From: Opisthorchis felineus
Lineage: Eukaryota > Platyhelminthes > Trematoda > Opisthorchiida > Opisthorchiidae
Direction: 5' to 3'
Assembly: GCA_004794785.1 (NCBI GenBank)
Contig: SJOL01004536.1
Coordinates: 146,436 to 210,435, forward strand
DNA length: 64,000 nucleotides
Position 1 is the stretch's first letter; each line of letters begins with the position of its first letter. The notes beneath the pieces were generated by a model, which saw only the letters and a program-made list of their open reading frames with translations, was not told where the DNA came from and ran no database searches. Below, piece after piece: positions 11,346 to 23,708 of this stretch. The position numbers were made by a program, and so were the translations under genes.

Positions 11346-12927
11346 ATCTACTGTTGGAACTTCGGAAACATGTTACCGGCCACGGATCAGAAAATTTTTT
11401 TTGGTGGAAGAACTCAGAAGGTACGAATTCAGCAAACTCTATCGGGGCAAAGCAGAAGTGTGGGGAGCACTGGTGTAGCCAGAAGGCAGTCATGATCAGT
11501 CTGCTTTACCAATGACGAAAAACCTCCTCCATGTGTCCAGGTTCAAACTGCTATCGTTTCGTCACTACAGAACTTGTGTTTGCCCCCTGGTGAATTAAGG
11601 TTTGCAAATTTTGTATCATTGTTCACTCACAGCAAATCCTCAGCCGTTTAGTCCAATGTAAAAATGTCTTTGTGATACAGAAACGCCACCTTGAGCTACT
11701 TTGTTATGGATTTGAGAGATTTGGGACCGAAAGTTTCCACAAGTTTGTGACTGTAAACAGTCTTCACAGTTAGAAGACCATCTAGGTTTGACGAAGATCA
11801 AGCGACACTTGACCTGCCCAAAAAATAAGCAGCCGAGAACCCCAAGCTGCTGAGGGATATCAAAAACCTCCGATATGTCCTTTGAACAATATCGGCGATT
11901 CTGAAGTGGTCGTATTCTCGTCCGAGAAATATTAAATCAGGAAAAAAATTCGTACCGCCGCTCCTGGTGGTTTCGCACGATACCGACCCCCGAGGTAACT
12001 ACCTGAAGGAAGCCAACCAATTCAGACTGCCGAAAGAGCTCATTTCTTGATCTGGTCACGCCAACCTTATTACGTCCTTTTTCTCTCTGTGGTTCTCCTC
12101 CTGTGGTCTCCTCAATAATCTTTTTGAAAAGGCGACTGGACACTAATTCTAAGCTCTTCCCTCACCATGGTATCAATACTCAGGGGAAATTACTGTGGCA
12201 CCTTTCAAGCATGTACTTTCCTGTTCGCATTTTATCCTTAAGATTAAAATTACAACTGTTAATCAGTCCCGAGAGCTACTGAAAAAAGACTGAAATTGGT
12301 CTCCAGCGCATCTCTAGCTGACGCGTACAGCACAGAAGAACAATATAAGTGCGAGAAATAGTACGGCATTGTCATTCGTGTCCCCATGTCTATGTCCTCT
12401 CACTATTTTGTTCATTCGTATTATTCGTTTGCGCTGTATTTTGTCAACTAAGCTAAGCCAAACAAACGAGTTCGTTTGCCATCCGGTCTCCTATTACTGG
12501 AACTAGTTTGCTACTGTGTGGATAAGCTAATCTGTTGTTTTTATTGCGATATGCGTCCTTGTAGGTTTTCTGTTAACCTTCCATCTTGAGTAAACTATAT
12601 AAAAATGGGCCACTCTAGTGTTTGGGGAAGAATGACATTAGTTTTGTGTAATGGGCGGAGAGTTTCTGCCAAATTAGCGCTGAACGTCAGATTCTTTGGA
12701 TTGTTGGTGGTTTAAATATATGTGATACCTTCTGCCAGAAAACTTTCGACCCTCTAGATAGGTACATAATCCAATAGGTTCGGTAGGGACGATCGAACAA
12801 TCAGTTAGGATGGTTGCAACTAACAGCTGCCTTTACGTCATCAGAGAAGGATTTCCGGGCTTTTGTCAGCGGACGAAGAGTAGAGGTTGATAGAAGCGGC
12901 CAAAAAAGAGATGGTTGATCAGGGGAA
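11346..12927. other. Unassigned intergenic DNA
   Basis: The start of this stretch may contain further decayed LINE sequence (an open frame runs to 11515), but no motif is recognisable. The rest shows nothing that I can support. Confidence 0.35.
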
Positions 12928-13175
12928 TTAGATTTTGCCTTTTAGGCTATACATGGTCATGTTGATGATGTTGACGGGCTCCCATGGACCTAGTAACAAC
13001 CTCCACAGCGTGGGAGGAAAATCCCCATCAGGTCCCAACATCTGTTTCCTACTGATTTGTGACAGCTTCATGAGTGTTCGTTTTACCTTGTTCGAAGGCT
13101 GCATGGTGTAGTCTTCGGGCAGTTGGCCACATACATGGAACGCCGATGAAACTGGAAAGCACGATGACCGGGATG
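12928..13175 (-). pseudogene. LINE reverse transcriptase fragment
   Basis: On the minus strand a frame contains V-K-R-T-L-x-K-L followed by LGPDGDFPPTLWRLL. This resembles the block 'V...L..L...KSPGPDGI.P..L..L' that opens the RT domain of CR1/RTE-type LINEs. The fragment stops after about 85 codons and has no flanking RT motifs. It could be the N-terminal counterpart of the type of RT seen at 10987-11345, but the strand is opposite, so it is a separate insertion. Confidence 0.5.
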
Positions 13176-13224
13176 ACTTCCACACCACTTTGCTACTTTG
13201 ACACCTTGTCTAGACATGAACCGT

Positions 13225-13365
13225 TACATTGTACGTCAGACACTCGTGGCCGAACGATATAGTGTTCAACCATTATCCAGAAGGTTGCAGGTTCGAATCT
13301 CACTAGAGACGGTCGGGATGCGTACTGCTGATAATCCCAAACAAGAATAAGAACGATGTACATTG
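13225..13365 (+). repeat. tRNA-related SINE, second family, with hammerhead-like tail
   Basis: It has a tRNA-like head with B box GGTTCGAATC at 13290-13299. It is followed about 20 bases on by GGGATGCGTACTGCTGATAA, then TCCC and a degenerate arm ending GAACG. In schistosome Smα elements a pol III head is followed by a hammerhead at this position. Here CTGATGA is changed to CTGATAA and GAAAC to GAACG, so the copy is inactive. Confidence 0.55.
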
Positions 13366-13537
13366 ACTGTCGATTGACTTTACCTGTAGGAAGAAATCCC
13401 AATTGAAATCGTACAGATTATGTTATTCCGGTTGTGGAGTGATCAAGAAGCTCGTGTTTATTCTGCATTGTTACTCGCGAGAAATTCCCATCAGAACCAA
13501 AACCTAGCCTATCAGCTACCATTGTAGGGCTCCATAG

Positions 13538-13559
13538 TAATAATAATAATAATAATAAT
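13538..13559 (+). repeat. (TAA)n microsatellite
   Basis: About seven uninterrupted TAA units. AT-rich triplet tails like this also mark the ends of LINE and SINE insertions, but no element abuts it clearly. Confidence 0.95.
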
Positions 13560-14099
13560 CTTGCTGATACGGATTGTTTGTAACCCTTTGATCTTACAGC
13601 GGGCGAAATGAACTACCAACCGTTTGACTTAGACATTCCTGGCTCATTTTACACTAAATCAAAGAATAAACCTATGCGGTGCGATCACTTTGTCTCTATG
13701 CAATACTTCTACCTACCTTTGAAGTCATTCTCTTGATTTCTATTCGCGGGAGCCTATTGTTAGCCGGATTATAATCTGTGTGTAACGAGAAAGTTTGGCT
13801 GAGGACTTAGAGTAGTTTGATTTTACTTCGTGTCTTTCGCATTGTGTTATAGAACTTTCATAATTAGACAGTATGAAATAAATTTCCACTCGGTATTCGT
13901 CGAAGAGTGAGTTTTTTTACTTTGACAAGTATCCTGTGTGACCCTAAAGTGCAGTCTAATCTGTATGGCTCTAAAAGTAGCAAAAATGGCCACTTTCTTA
14001 TTTCTAACGAGGGGGCTTGGCTACCAGACATCGGGTGTGCGAATAAACACTCTGACCAGGGCAAGTAGCTCACCGTAACTTCTAGGACTACATAGAACA

Positions 14100-14690
14100 G
14101 AATGCTGATGGCTGGGATGGTTCAACTACTTGTTGGGTTGGGTGGTCATGCCACAAAATATGATGATCTTATTGTAGACACGGCCACTCAAGTCAAGGGT
14201 GACCCCGTAGAAGCCCGAGTTGCTCACTTAACCGCCGTAAAAGAAGCCGCAGTAGGTGTCCACTCCGGCTATGGGGATTCGTGTGATGTTTCTGGTCGGT
14301 AGTCTGGTCTCAAACAAACAAGTGATACCAATCCGGTAATCGTTATCCTGTGGCTGCAATAACCCAACAGGGTGCGGACATTTCAATCGATGTGAGCAAG
14401 CTTTCTTGTGTCCAGTCCACTTATGGGTTACTCCTGCCTCTGGGCTAGTAGTGGGTGCGTCGCTTGCCGGGAATGCCGCAGCATCGTCTGAGTTGATGGG
14501 TGTGAACATCTTCATGAAGTGGTGGCGAGATATCATAACAATAACATCCCTAGTGTCACTTGCCTTTTTTCGAGGGAGCATCTCTAGCGTTTGCACAACC
14601 AAGTGCGACCTACAATGCAGCAGGGAAATCGTCGATATTGTTGAAACAGAAGCGCCTTCGTGGCCGCCAGATTCCAGAAGTGACCTCATC
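14100..14690 (-). pseudogene. Possible LINE endonuclease-domain relic
   Basis: The minus-strand frame from 14689 to 14228 is open for 153 codons and continues past one stop to about 14115. Its C-terminal part reads CLFETRLPTRNITRIPIAGVDTY and, after the stop, NSGFYGVTLDLSGRVYNK in outline. This layout (C.SETR.....I.IPG.DT......NSG.HGVA.ALS) recalls the apurinic endonuclease domain of RTE-like LINEs. No complete set of catalytic residues is visible. The first ~80 codons are not recognisable. Open frames on the opposite strand are probably shadows. Confidence 0.4.
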
Positions 14691-17600
14691 TATCCAGTTA
14701 GCCGTAACTGATCGATGCTTTCGCCGTTTTTGATTTGGAATCGGAGTTTAGCCAATGCCCTAGACGGACAGCCGGTTGACCATCTGCCGAACTATGGCAT
14801 ACGAAACCCGCTTTCGCTCGTTTATTTTAATGGAAACACCTCCGCCCTGGGAAAGCAGCGACTAAACGATTCCTGGCAGAAGTCAAATGGTAGCGGGTCC
14901 CTTGGAAAGACTTCGCGGGATGCAATGGACGACTTTACCCACTCCATAAGTCACTCATACCCGATCATGCTGAGGCGTTTGGGGGCGCTACTCAGCGCTA
15001 TTAACTAGGATCATTTGTAGTACCTAGCCAAACTGAAAGAACTCGTTCATTGCATATTGTTTACTCTACTGAATTTCTTGGGCCATTGCAACTAATTATG
15101 GGGTTTTTGAGCACTTGGAAGAGCGGGATGCCCTGACAAATTCAGCCCGGAATACAGATGGTTTCACTTAGAGCCAACCTGGAATCAAGAGGTATCTGCA
15201 GTGTAAATGTAATGACAACCACTGTGTGCTGATGCATTATGTTGGTGTGATTTTCACTTACCTGAATATGACGTTTATTGAGCACTCCATTTGGCTTATC
15301 TGACGAGAAAACAGTCCAGTTAAGGGAAGGCTGACTGATCATTTTGCACGTTTTCGTTTGCACTCTTTGAAATTTGGTTTCTTCTGCAAATTAAACCTCA
15401 GCGTCTTTTCACAATTTAATTTATCATAATGGCTAACGGGAGAGGATACTAGAAGGCAGTACTGGTAGGGCGTTGCCCATAGCTGCTTCCGGTATTGGTC
15501 AGTGAAGCGAAAATTTTGACCGTTGTCCAGTATTTAGAAGAGCAGTGGACAGTATCAGCGTGGACATTTTTAGCTTGCGACGCACCACTACCTCAGAAAA
15601 GAGGTGATAATTGTTCCCATGCAATTTAACGTTGACCAGTGCGCCGGTGCCATGCTACGACCACTTAACAGATGCTTTGTGTGCTTTCATTATTATTGTG
15701 GAAGCTTTTGTCTTGAGTAAATCTGAGATGCCGCTCTCATCATCATCATTATCACCGTCAGCTTTATCGATATGGCCATCAGCTCCATTTGGCAACGACA
15801 TCAGTTTAAGTACGCTTTACCGCAATATACTCAGGTCTAATTAATTGAACAAACCTGCATAAAGAAAAAGGAACAAAATAGGAACGGGAGATGGAACTGT
15901 ATTGTGGCTTTGCCGTAACCACCCTCCAACCTTTCATTCAGGCAGACTGGATGGACACAATGAACTAATAGGCCATTCATGAGAGCTGGTGTTCGCATCT
16001 TCCAGTGTCTCTAGCCTAATTCAAGTAGAATCACGGAAACAGCATCTCACGAGGCAAGCAACACTAATAACATCTCCGCATCTAGTGATGTGCATTCGCT
16101 TTTGCCAAGTCAGACTCTGCCCACCTCTTGTCTTACGTCACTGTGAATTTGGTGTGAGAAAGACAACACGTAGCGCCTGACCGAGTTACCACATCTTCTA
16201 GAGCCACATGCAGTAGTTCATATTGGAGGGGCAATCTCCTAATGAGGCTGTATGGTAGTTAATGTGTATGATTAGATGTATGATTAGATATCGAAATTTA
16301 TGAAATTTTTTCATAAACTCTATTTCGACTGTTTCTGGCTTGGCTACTGAATTTATAACAATGTAGTTGCGGGTAAATCCGTTTTCTTACGCTGTGATCG
16401 ACGATAAGACACTATGACACTCAGTTCCCCGAAGGTCTGTAACCAGGGTAAGGTAGCTGCGGTAACTACGCAGCTGGTCATAAAGACGCCTAATATTGAC
16501 TGTGCAGTTTGCAAACCAAAGAACTTACAGATTAGTTGTTCTGATATCACAGGCATTTTTGTGGGCTTTTATCTGCTCACGAGCAGCCAAGCCAACAGTA
16601 GACATGGTGACGTCGGAAAGAACCACGTGATATGTCACCGATTTGAATACTGGTCGGCCAAATAGAAAATGACCATATGCAAGCGACGGTATGGGAAGAG
16701 GCACGGATATTCTGCATTCTCCATCCTCTCTTCAAGATTGTCGTGGAAAACGGTGAGAAATTCTAAGGTATGACTCTCCTGGTGACTAAAGAGAAGCAGG
16801 AGCAGTGTGTGTAATAGAGTTCGTCTAAAGAGTATCAGAAGGGTAGGAGTTTCCATATAGTAAAACGAGTGTAGCTCGGACTTATTTGCGACTTACTTGA
16901 TCCGGCAGTCATTCTGTAAACGTGGAGATAGTTACTGCGACACAATAGAACTGGATGGGATATACGAATTTCCCGTTACCAATTTGAAGATCACACATGA
17001 ATAACCTACAGGACGATACACCGCTCTGAATGAACCAAACCGGTTTCTGGCTGGAACATTCCTCTAACGACAGAAAGAGAGAGCTCGAAAACGAAATGTT
17101 CCCAAAACGATGGCCTATTAGCCTCTGCCATTCAATGGCAGAGAGATTGCGGAGCGTCCTGAGGAAAACGCATTGTATGTGCAACTTAGAATGCGCTCGT
17201 ACATAAGATGTAACATCCAGATCAGCCTAGTTGTTCACCTGTGACGTAATACCCAGTCGCTTCATATGATGCATTAAGTATATGGTGACGCAACAACGTA
17301 CGGCTCCGCCACGAATGTAGCGGTTTGTCACCACAGTATTCGAAACCTTTTTGAATACGAGCCCGATGCAGTCGTTGAGCGCGACCTCAATAACAAGGTT
17401 AGTCGGAAGCATGCTAAAAGTATGGAAGAGCTTTCTCGGCCCGTTGCACAAGTTTGTTCGAAAACGGAAGTATGGACAAACAGTTTCTTCGAGAACCTTG
17501 GTCAGGAAAGCGAAGCAGACGGAAATGCCGTCGGACCACACACACTGTGGTGGTAGTGACAATTCACTCACTTCCAACCAGGTGATTATGCTTTAGGCGA

Positions 17601-18029
17601 ATTGGTGTAAAATCGCTCCGAAAACAAACTCGCATAAACTTTGTGCATTCTATCCGTGTCTGATGCACGGAAGTGGCCCATCTGCCACGATTTAATGAAA
17701 CTCCCCATGTTTATGAAGTCGAATGATCAGTGAGGTTACTCACCGTCTGATAAGTTCTATTTCACGATCATTCTGTAAAACTGTTGTTAAGTGGGGCTAC
17801 TTTCACAGAATATTTGGCGACACAAAGAGCTGAGCGCGATTCTGTAGGTTGGAAATATATAGCTGCTTTGACGGCATATAAGCTCGTTCAAAACATAAAT
17901 GACTGTCTTTGAAAGCGTCACAGCACATTACAGAAATCCTTATCGATCCATGCTTTTGAAATTAATGTGCAAATAGCTACGCTAAAAACAATATCAGCCG
18001 AGAGTTTTCGTACCACATACAGACCAATA
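14691..18029. other. Unassigned intergenic DNA
   Basis: It holds a short imperfect (CAT)n run at 15737-15750 and several open frames of 60-120 codons, none with a recognisable domain. The interval 17275-17556 is unusual in being open in more than one frame and ends near a possible splice donor. Confidence 0.35.
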
Positions 18030-18097
18030 GAGAGACAAGTATAATATATTGTACAGACGTAATGCACTCTTATAAGGCCGCTGGAAACTCTTCGACA

Positions 18098-18140
18098 GCC
18101 CATGATCGGTTTCGTTCTTCTTGGGGCTGATCAGGTAGGC
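18098..18140 (-). ncRNA. Hammerhead ribozyme motif, decayed copy
   Basis: Stem I GCCTAC pairs with TGGGC apart from the pair next to the cleavage site. The core reads CTGATCA instead of CTGATGA. Stem II is weakened because GGGC has become GAAC. GAAAC is kept and the cleavage triplet reads ATC. It is probably inactive, but clearly homologous to the intact copy at 30012-30054. Confidence 0.6.
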
Positions 18141-18405
18141 GCGGTCCCCGAGTTTCTGTCAACCGTATATTCTGCTTGCAACCAAATTGCACGAAATTAG
18201 CGAAGTACACTCATTTGCATACCAAGTCGGTTTCAACGGGAGACTCACCTGGAAACAAGCTCAATCTCTCATTTGTGATGTTTTTAAGCAACTGAATGTG
18301 CTGCACCAGGTCGCCTCATGTTTCAGTTGGCACGATATTCGAGATGTTGCAATACATGTATAGATGTAATACGCTACTCATAAGTTTGCTGAAAACTCTT
18401 CGACG

Positions 18406-18446
18406 GCCCACGACCGGTTTCGCCCATCTTGGGACTCTTCGGGCAG
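18406..18446 (-). ncRNA. Hammerhead ribozyme motif, decayed copy
   Basis: GGGCGAAACCGGTCGTGGGC is preserved: the stem II 3' strand, GAAA, the self-complementary ACCGGT stem III, cleavage site GTC, and the stem I 3' strand. The CTGATGA block and the stem I 5' strand have been replaced by CCCGAAGA, so catalysis is not expected. Confidence 0.55.
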
Positions 18447-18489
18447 TTATAGTTTCCTAGTTTCCGTAAACCTTATGTTCTGCTTAAAC

Positions 18490-18570
18490 CCGAAGTCAGT
18501 TGATTAAGAAAATCACAAACGAGAGATTCATCTGGGTTACAGGTGGGTCTCCCATCAAAATCAATTACTT
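18490..18570 (+). repeat. Inverted fragment of the hammerhead repeat (segment A)
   Basis: It contains ATCACAAACGAGAGATTCAT, then GGGTTACAGGTGGGTCTCCC, matching segment A in plus orientation. It abuts the minus-strand array, giving a head-to-head junction like those near 20.45 and 24.6 kb. Confidence 0.65.
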
Positions 18571-20156
18571 GTTTAGGATGACACCAAATATGCGCGCACA
18601 TTGTTTCGTCCTACGATGACTGGGAGGCTCCAGCCTGGACAGTGAACGGCTTTCTACGTATCACAGTTTTATATAGTTCAGTCGCGTCAACTGGCATTGT
18701 AACATTCGTGGTAAATTCGGGCAATATTAAATCGAAAGGTCGGTGCAAAAATATTTCAGTTTGATTACGTTAGATGAGGTAGCCAAATAACTAACCCCTT
18801 TTTGGTTTCAGAAGACCTTGGTAAACAGTAACCCACATTTCCCCTATTTTCCCCAAGGACTTCCTTTCTTATTCTATTTCTATGATAACAGACTTGCTCT
18901 TCAGTATCAAACAACTGATCGCACCATTCTGAGTGCAATTCACCCTAGTACTCTGACGTTTTCCCTCCAGAAATACCTAAATAGCAGTCAAAAAAACGAT
19001 GGCAAATTTTTCAGTCCTGTCCTTCTTACATTTGTTTTTAGGCACAGTGCTACCAGTTCCTCCACGAAATGAGAAACCTGAATACCCATAAGTCACACCG
19101 AAGATTTTCCCGAGTGTGATAAGAATTAGCGATTTTTTGGTGTGGACTCGGACGATAAGTTTATGCAGAAGTTGATGCGTAAATAAAACGGGTTCCCGGA
19201 GGCCACTATATCGATTATCTGTCCCCTGGGGATAACCTTTCAAGGGCATCGTCTGCAGCAGCATCCGGTCTTCTTTCGAGATAATATGATCGAGAATATC
19301 CATATGACTAAAGATGCTCCGGGAAAATTCATGGATCATTACACTACACTCTCCAGGTTCTTAGTTGCCCCACGAGACTAAAAAGAGATGGGAAAGAAGT
19401 AGAGCAGACAGAAGGGTGAGGGGTATATTGGTAGCATTTCTGTGTCAACCGTACTCAGTATTCCCCCTGAATGGACCCATTGGATTCTGAGTTGACACCC
19501 TCATTCTATAAGAAGGGAGCATTTTTCGCTTCGCTGAGGACACCTAGTAGACTGGTTCACAAAGTCGGAACACGGAGAGGATGCTTTATTCAAAACTGAC
19601 GAACATTAACACAGCACCATGGAAGATGCTTAAAGTGCATACAAACCNTATATATATATATATGACAGCCTCTGAGTTACCTTTATAATTTGCACAACTC
19701 TGACAAACGAAAGCTGCCAAAAGGCAGTTGTGTATAACGTAGCCAGAGTGTAGTCGATAACACAAATAGAACAGTACAAGAGTATCGAAGACAATAGATA
19801 TTGCAAACATTCATGAATGCGTAAGCCATATTTGCTGTAAGAAATGCAAGGCAGACACAAGGAGCAACGAGAAGGTAAGCGAAGGATACATTATGTCTGT
19901 TTTAGCTAATGAGCATGTCTCTGCCATGATTTCAGCTGATGCACCTGAAGGACCTGAAAAGGGGACTTTTTACCATGTCCAAAGTTAAAGGGAACGAGAG
20001 TGCAACCGGGTAGGATGGGCGGAATTTTCTAGATTCTTGCAAGGTGTCAGTGGTTTTAGGATTTTCAAAAACTGGAAACAGAAGATATGACTCTGATGGC
20101 ACGAAGTGTGGTCCTGCTTTCAGTGATTCCGTATACCTATTATGAAGACCTTGCGC
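18571..20156. other. Unassigned intergenic DNA
   Basis: No coding sequence was recognised. It contains a short TA microsatellite with an ambiguous base at 19648. Confidence 0.4.
19649..19663 (+). repeat. (TA)n microsatellite next to an undetermined base
   Basis: A run of about seven TA units begins directly after the only N in the window (19648). The N probably reflects a consensus ambiguity in repeat length. Confidence 0.95.
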
Positions 20157-20443
20157 ATTAACGGAGCACAATACTAGTAAGGTCGCTGAAAGCCCTCGAT
20201 AGTCCACGACTGGTTTCGCCCTTCATGAGGCTTTTCAGGTAGGCACAGTCCCCGAGTTTTCGTCAATCTTATGTTCTACCTGAAACCAAATTGGACGCGA
20301 TTCGCCAATGTGCTTTTAACGGCAGGCTCAACTGAATCCCAGCTGAATCTCTCGTTTGTGATATTCGTCAACTGAATGTGCAAGCAAAAGGTCGCTTGCT
20401 GCTGCAGCTGGGACGATATTCGAGATATCGCGGTACACTACCT
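20157..20443 (-). repeat. Complete single unit of the ~308-bp hammerhead repeat
   Basis: On the minus strand segment A (20443-20281) is followed by segment B with the ribozyme motif (20280-20157). The phrases AACATAAG and AACTCGGGGACTG link it to the copies at 29.9 kb and 18.1 kb. Confidence 0.8.
20202..20244 (-). ncRNA. Hammerhead ribozyme motif, decayed copy
   Basis: Stem I GCCTAC pairs with GTGGAC with one mismatch. The core is CTGAAAA instead of CTGATGA. GGGCGAAACCAGTC is kept with cleavage triplet GTC. Two core substitutions make activity unlikely. Confidence 0.6.
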
Positions 20444-20476
20444 AGACAGAAAACACTACTGAAACAAGAAAATAAG

Positions 20477-20565
20477 GCAGCCTTTGTGTAGCACATTCAG
20501 CCGAAGAACACCATATTATCAGCTGGGATTCGGTTGAGTCTTACGCGAAAACCAAATTAGTTTGC
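20477..20565 (+). repeat. Inverted fragment of the hammerhead repeat (segment A)
   Basis: The phrases TAGCACATTCAG, GGGATTCGGTTGAGTC and AAACCAAATTAGTTTGCAAA match segment A in plus orientation. It lies about 35 bp beyond the minus-strand unit and forms an inverted pair with it. Confidence 0.65.
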
Positions 20566-22621
20566 AAAACAGCAAGGGCTCTTTAGCTGTATCCAAGTAT
20601 TGTAAAAAGCTTCCATGAGAGTGGAATTGAACCTTCCGTTTCATCGAGAGTGCATTTATTACATCTGGACATTTGTGAACGATATCTACTACGACACTGT
20701 GGTAAGCGTGTAGATGGTAGATACTAGAAACGCGGTAACTATTGAGTTCTCGGGCTTTGCTTCATCCTGTTGTTCAGCTCGATTACCTTTTCTCTGCATT
20801 GCAACTGCAAAAATACTTCACCGAATGCCAACTCACCGGCCACGTCAGTCAAGTTCGTTCAAGAGGCGTTCGTTTTTGCTGCCAGATAGTGTCATCCCCA
20901 CCTAGTGTACGAACTGTCTAATGACGTAAGATGTATCCAATCTGACGTTTCCTCGTCGGAACCAAATTGGTTCATGCATTCTGGTTTCACTGAGACGAGT
21001 TGAAATAAGAAAACGCAATGTCTGCGAAATTGTTTTCTGGATGGTGTTTCCATGGTGCTGGCGGAGTTCACTTGAGTGGGGAGCACTGCTTAGAACAGAA
21101 TATAGGTGTTAAAAAAGACCACACTGTTTCTGGTTGTGTAATCAAGGTGAGTTTGGAAACGGGGTGAAACATGTGTGACTCACAATCAATCAATTGTCTC
21201 ACATTCCTGAAAGTGATAATTACTTTCGAGTGGGGCGATGACGTAGAACTCTCAGGAGACGCAAGCGCAATCACATACTTAATTGTGACGGGTCAACAAG
21301 TCATGAACGAAGCCAAAAACCTCGGTGACCGACAAACCGGCAGTTGAGAGCGCTTTCTACAGCTTAGCTTTCCTGTGCATTCCAGATGTCCAAAAGAAAG
21401 CAAGTCAACGTGGCTTTCGACCATCGTGAATGAAGAAATGTAGAATTATTTACCACAGTGAACGAACCGAATTCACTTCCCCGCAGATTCACAAGCCGCG
21501 TTCACTGGTGACCTGGTAATCATGGTCGATTTAGTTACTTGCTTAGTCTTGTGTATGACTGCTTCTAACCTCATTTGGTCCTTTGTTGTAACACGAACAG
21601 ATTCACTCTCGTTATCTCAGGATTTGCGTTACATCACGTTAGTTTGGTGTTCACCAAACCAAACTCAGTCATACTGACGTGCATAGTTACTTCAAAGTCA
21701 CGTACTTTTCACCTCAAACTGCGCATGCTCATTTTATGTTAACCGTACTCTTGGCCTGTAACTTTGGTAGTGCTAACCAGATAATCCAACGGTTGCTCAC
21801 ATTCATCGTCTGTCCGTCTCATCCAATGAAATATCGTTATCCGGTCTTGTGGACAGTGACTTCTCAAAGCCTCGTTTTATCTGTTGACGAGGCACTGTTC
21901 ATAGTTAGCCTGTACATACCTCACCTCCGGTCATTCGGAAGATCAATATTTACAAATATTATTCGCCGTTCTCAAACGTCTGGAAAATAATGAACGCAAA
22001 CTGAAGAGACCCCAAAGTGATTCTGCTTGTAATCATAATTTAGTGGTAATTTGGTCGTTTATTGAACTATCGTTCCATTAATTTGGATGCCTTTTGAACA
22101 TTTCTACGCTGCTTCGACCACTGTAGCCCTGCTACGCAATGACACTCCATGAATTTGGAGCTGTCTCCAGCACAAAATTTTTGATTCTGCCAAGGACTCT
22201 TCATTATTATTGTCTTATTTGCTGCTGCCAAATCTTTGTTAGGTAGGTTAGCACAGCGCTCCATTCAGAAACTGGTGTTTAAGTTCAACCAGAAGCCTTT
22301 GCATCAAGAACCATGAAACTGGCAGAAAAGAGCTGGTCTATACCAGCTAAAAAGCTTTAATGTTGATGTTCTCTGTTATATCGCTTCACCGCTACATCTG
22401 GGATATGTACGGACGACAAACCCTTGCTAACCTTAATAGGATGGGCTAAGGAAACTTGAAACATAATGAAATGGGCACTTCCACCCGGTGCATCCCATAA
22501 GCGAGTAAGATCATGGCTAATACGCTGACTCATTTTCCGTTAGCTGCTGAGATAGGCAACACAAAACCAGCGGTAGTTATCAGTTTGATGCAAGACCTGG
22601 ATACCAATTAAAGGTGAAGAT
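20566..22621. other. Unassigned intergenic DNA
   Basis: Nothing supportable was seen. Open frames such as 21679-21990 have no recognisable domain. Confidence 0.4.
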
Positions 22622-22782
22622 GTCCAGTGAGACTCATCTGAATCCAAGCCGAATCTCGTTTATGATATTCTTCAGCTGAATGTGCTGCACAGTGGCCGCC
22701 TCGTGTCCCAGTTAGTACGATGCTCAAGATATCGCAGTATATTTTCTTGACGTAACACTACTCATAAGGTTTTCAGCAGCCT
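22622..22782 (-). repeat. Partial hammerhead repeat lacking the ribozyme
   Basis: On the minus strand the end of segment B (AACCTTATGAGTAGTG) runs into segment A (GCAGCACATTCAGC, ATAAACGAGATTCGG). The ribozyme-bearing part of B is missing. Confidence 0.7.
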
Positions 22783-22858
22783 TATGAATTGTGTTCCATC
22801 AACAAGGTCATCTATTCAATCAATTGGAAAAAGTTTGGAACCGACTGAGAAGTCATCG

Positions 22859-22912
22859 TTTCAGAAGGGCCTGGTAAACAAACCACCGATTGTTTACCAA
22901 GCCCTTCTGAAA
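22859..22912. repeat. Short palindrome: 22-nt arms, 10-nt loop
   Basis: TTTCAGAAGGGCCTGGTAAA at the left is mirrored at 22891-22912 with one mismatch. It lies just beyond the truncated hammerhead repeat. It could be a foldback remnant or a template-switch scar; no promoter or terminator role is indicated. Confidence 0.85.
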
Positions 22913-23094
22913 AGATCATCTGTTGTTCACGACAAAACGATTCTTGCTAGCTGGTTCGGAGGCTGAAATTTCTGACGACTTGAGACCGTTGTTCCTAAAT
23001 GAGGATGGAATAGGTTAGCACGACTGCTGTATATTCTGAGGTTGTTGTGTTTTCATACCTGCAAAAAACACCATCACAGTTACCACGAGGGGCT

Positions 23095-23708
23095 ATATAG
23101 TGAGCATCTGGGTATCACCAGAATGTAGATTTTGGTTCGAAAATACTAGCAATGCTCTAATATTGATCAAGAGGTAGAAAGAATATTAAATATCTGTAAA
23201 GGATGCCCCAAATGGGGGCCTCAGAAATCCACCAGGCTTAATTCTTGGCGCTGACTTGATAAACCGCGGCAAAAACTTCACGTAGACTACTTCGGTCCGG
23301 TAAGTCGAATGATGTGTTCAAATATAAGTGATGCTGAGTCGAAGCGAATCGAGGTACATCCAGTTGCACCACACTTCCGCGATAAAAAATGTGATTTATT
23401 TTGTCAACTTTTGGTGTACCAGTGACTGTTCCTCCAATTTACCTGTGGAGGCTTCCAGTCCTCTCTACAAAAAAGAGGCACAACACACGACTTCAACTCC
23501 TTGTCATGCGGCACCTAACAGTCGTGTAGAACGAACTAGACTGACGGTCAAAAATGTATTTATCAAACAGAGTACCGGAAATGTACAGACTAAAATGGAT
23601 AGGTGTTTGTTTGCCAATTGCACGACTCCGAAAGAGTCCACCGGCAGATCATCAGCACAACTTATACTCAAACGCCTCCATCTCTTCCCCAGAATCGGAA
23701 ATGAATAA
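23095..23708 (+). pseudogene. Ty3/Gypsy retrotransposon integrase relic
   Basis: Across changes of frame the plus strand encodes the order of a Gypsy integrase. First come HLGITRM and IDQEVERI with CKGC, corresponding to the HHCC zinc-binding module with its second His decayed. Next is HVDYFGPVS, which contains the first catalytic Asp, then DAESKRIEVHPV. Finally TPCHAAPNSRVERTRLTVK contains the catalytic Glu in the position of 'YHPASNGLAER', followed by STGRSSAQL, like 'TG.SPAELL'. The block with the second catalytic Asp (SDNGTQF) is missing or unrecognisable between 23410 and 23480. At least two frameshifts make it non-functional. No Gypsy RT or RNase H was found upstream. It is a 3' fragment of a Ty3/Gypsy element. 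Confidence 0.8.

Larger units (their letters stand above)
18030..18485 (-). repeat. Tandem copy and a half of the ~308-bp hammerhead repeat
   Basis: On the minus strand the order is B (hammerhead segment), A, B, so the unit repeats with a spacing of about 308 bp (hammerhead segments at 18406 and 18098). Segment A carries GCAGCACATTCAGTTG and GAGAGATT-type phrases, and segment B the ribozyme region. Copies also occur at 20157-20443, 22622-22782, 24547-24815, 25880-25925 and 29825-30265. Confidence 0.85.

Noticed and set aside
14406..14711. Plus-strand open frames opposite the endonuclease-like relic
   Set aside because: The minus-strand reading shows more LINE-like motifs, so the plus frames are treated as shadows.
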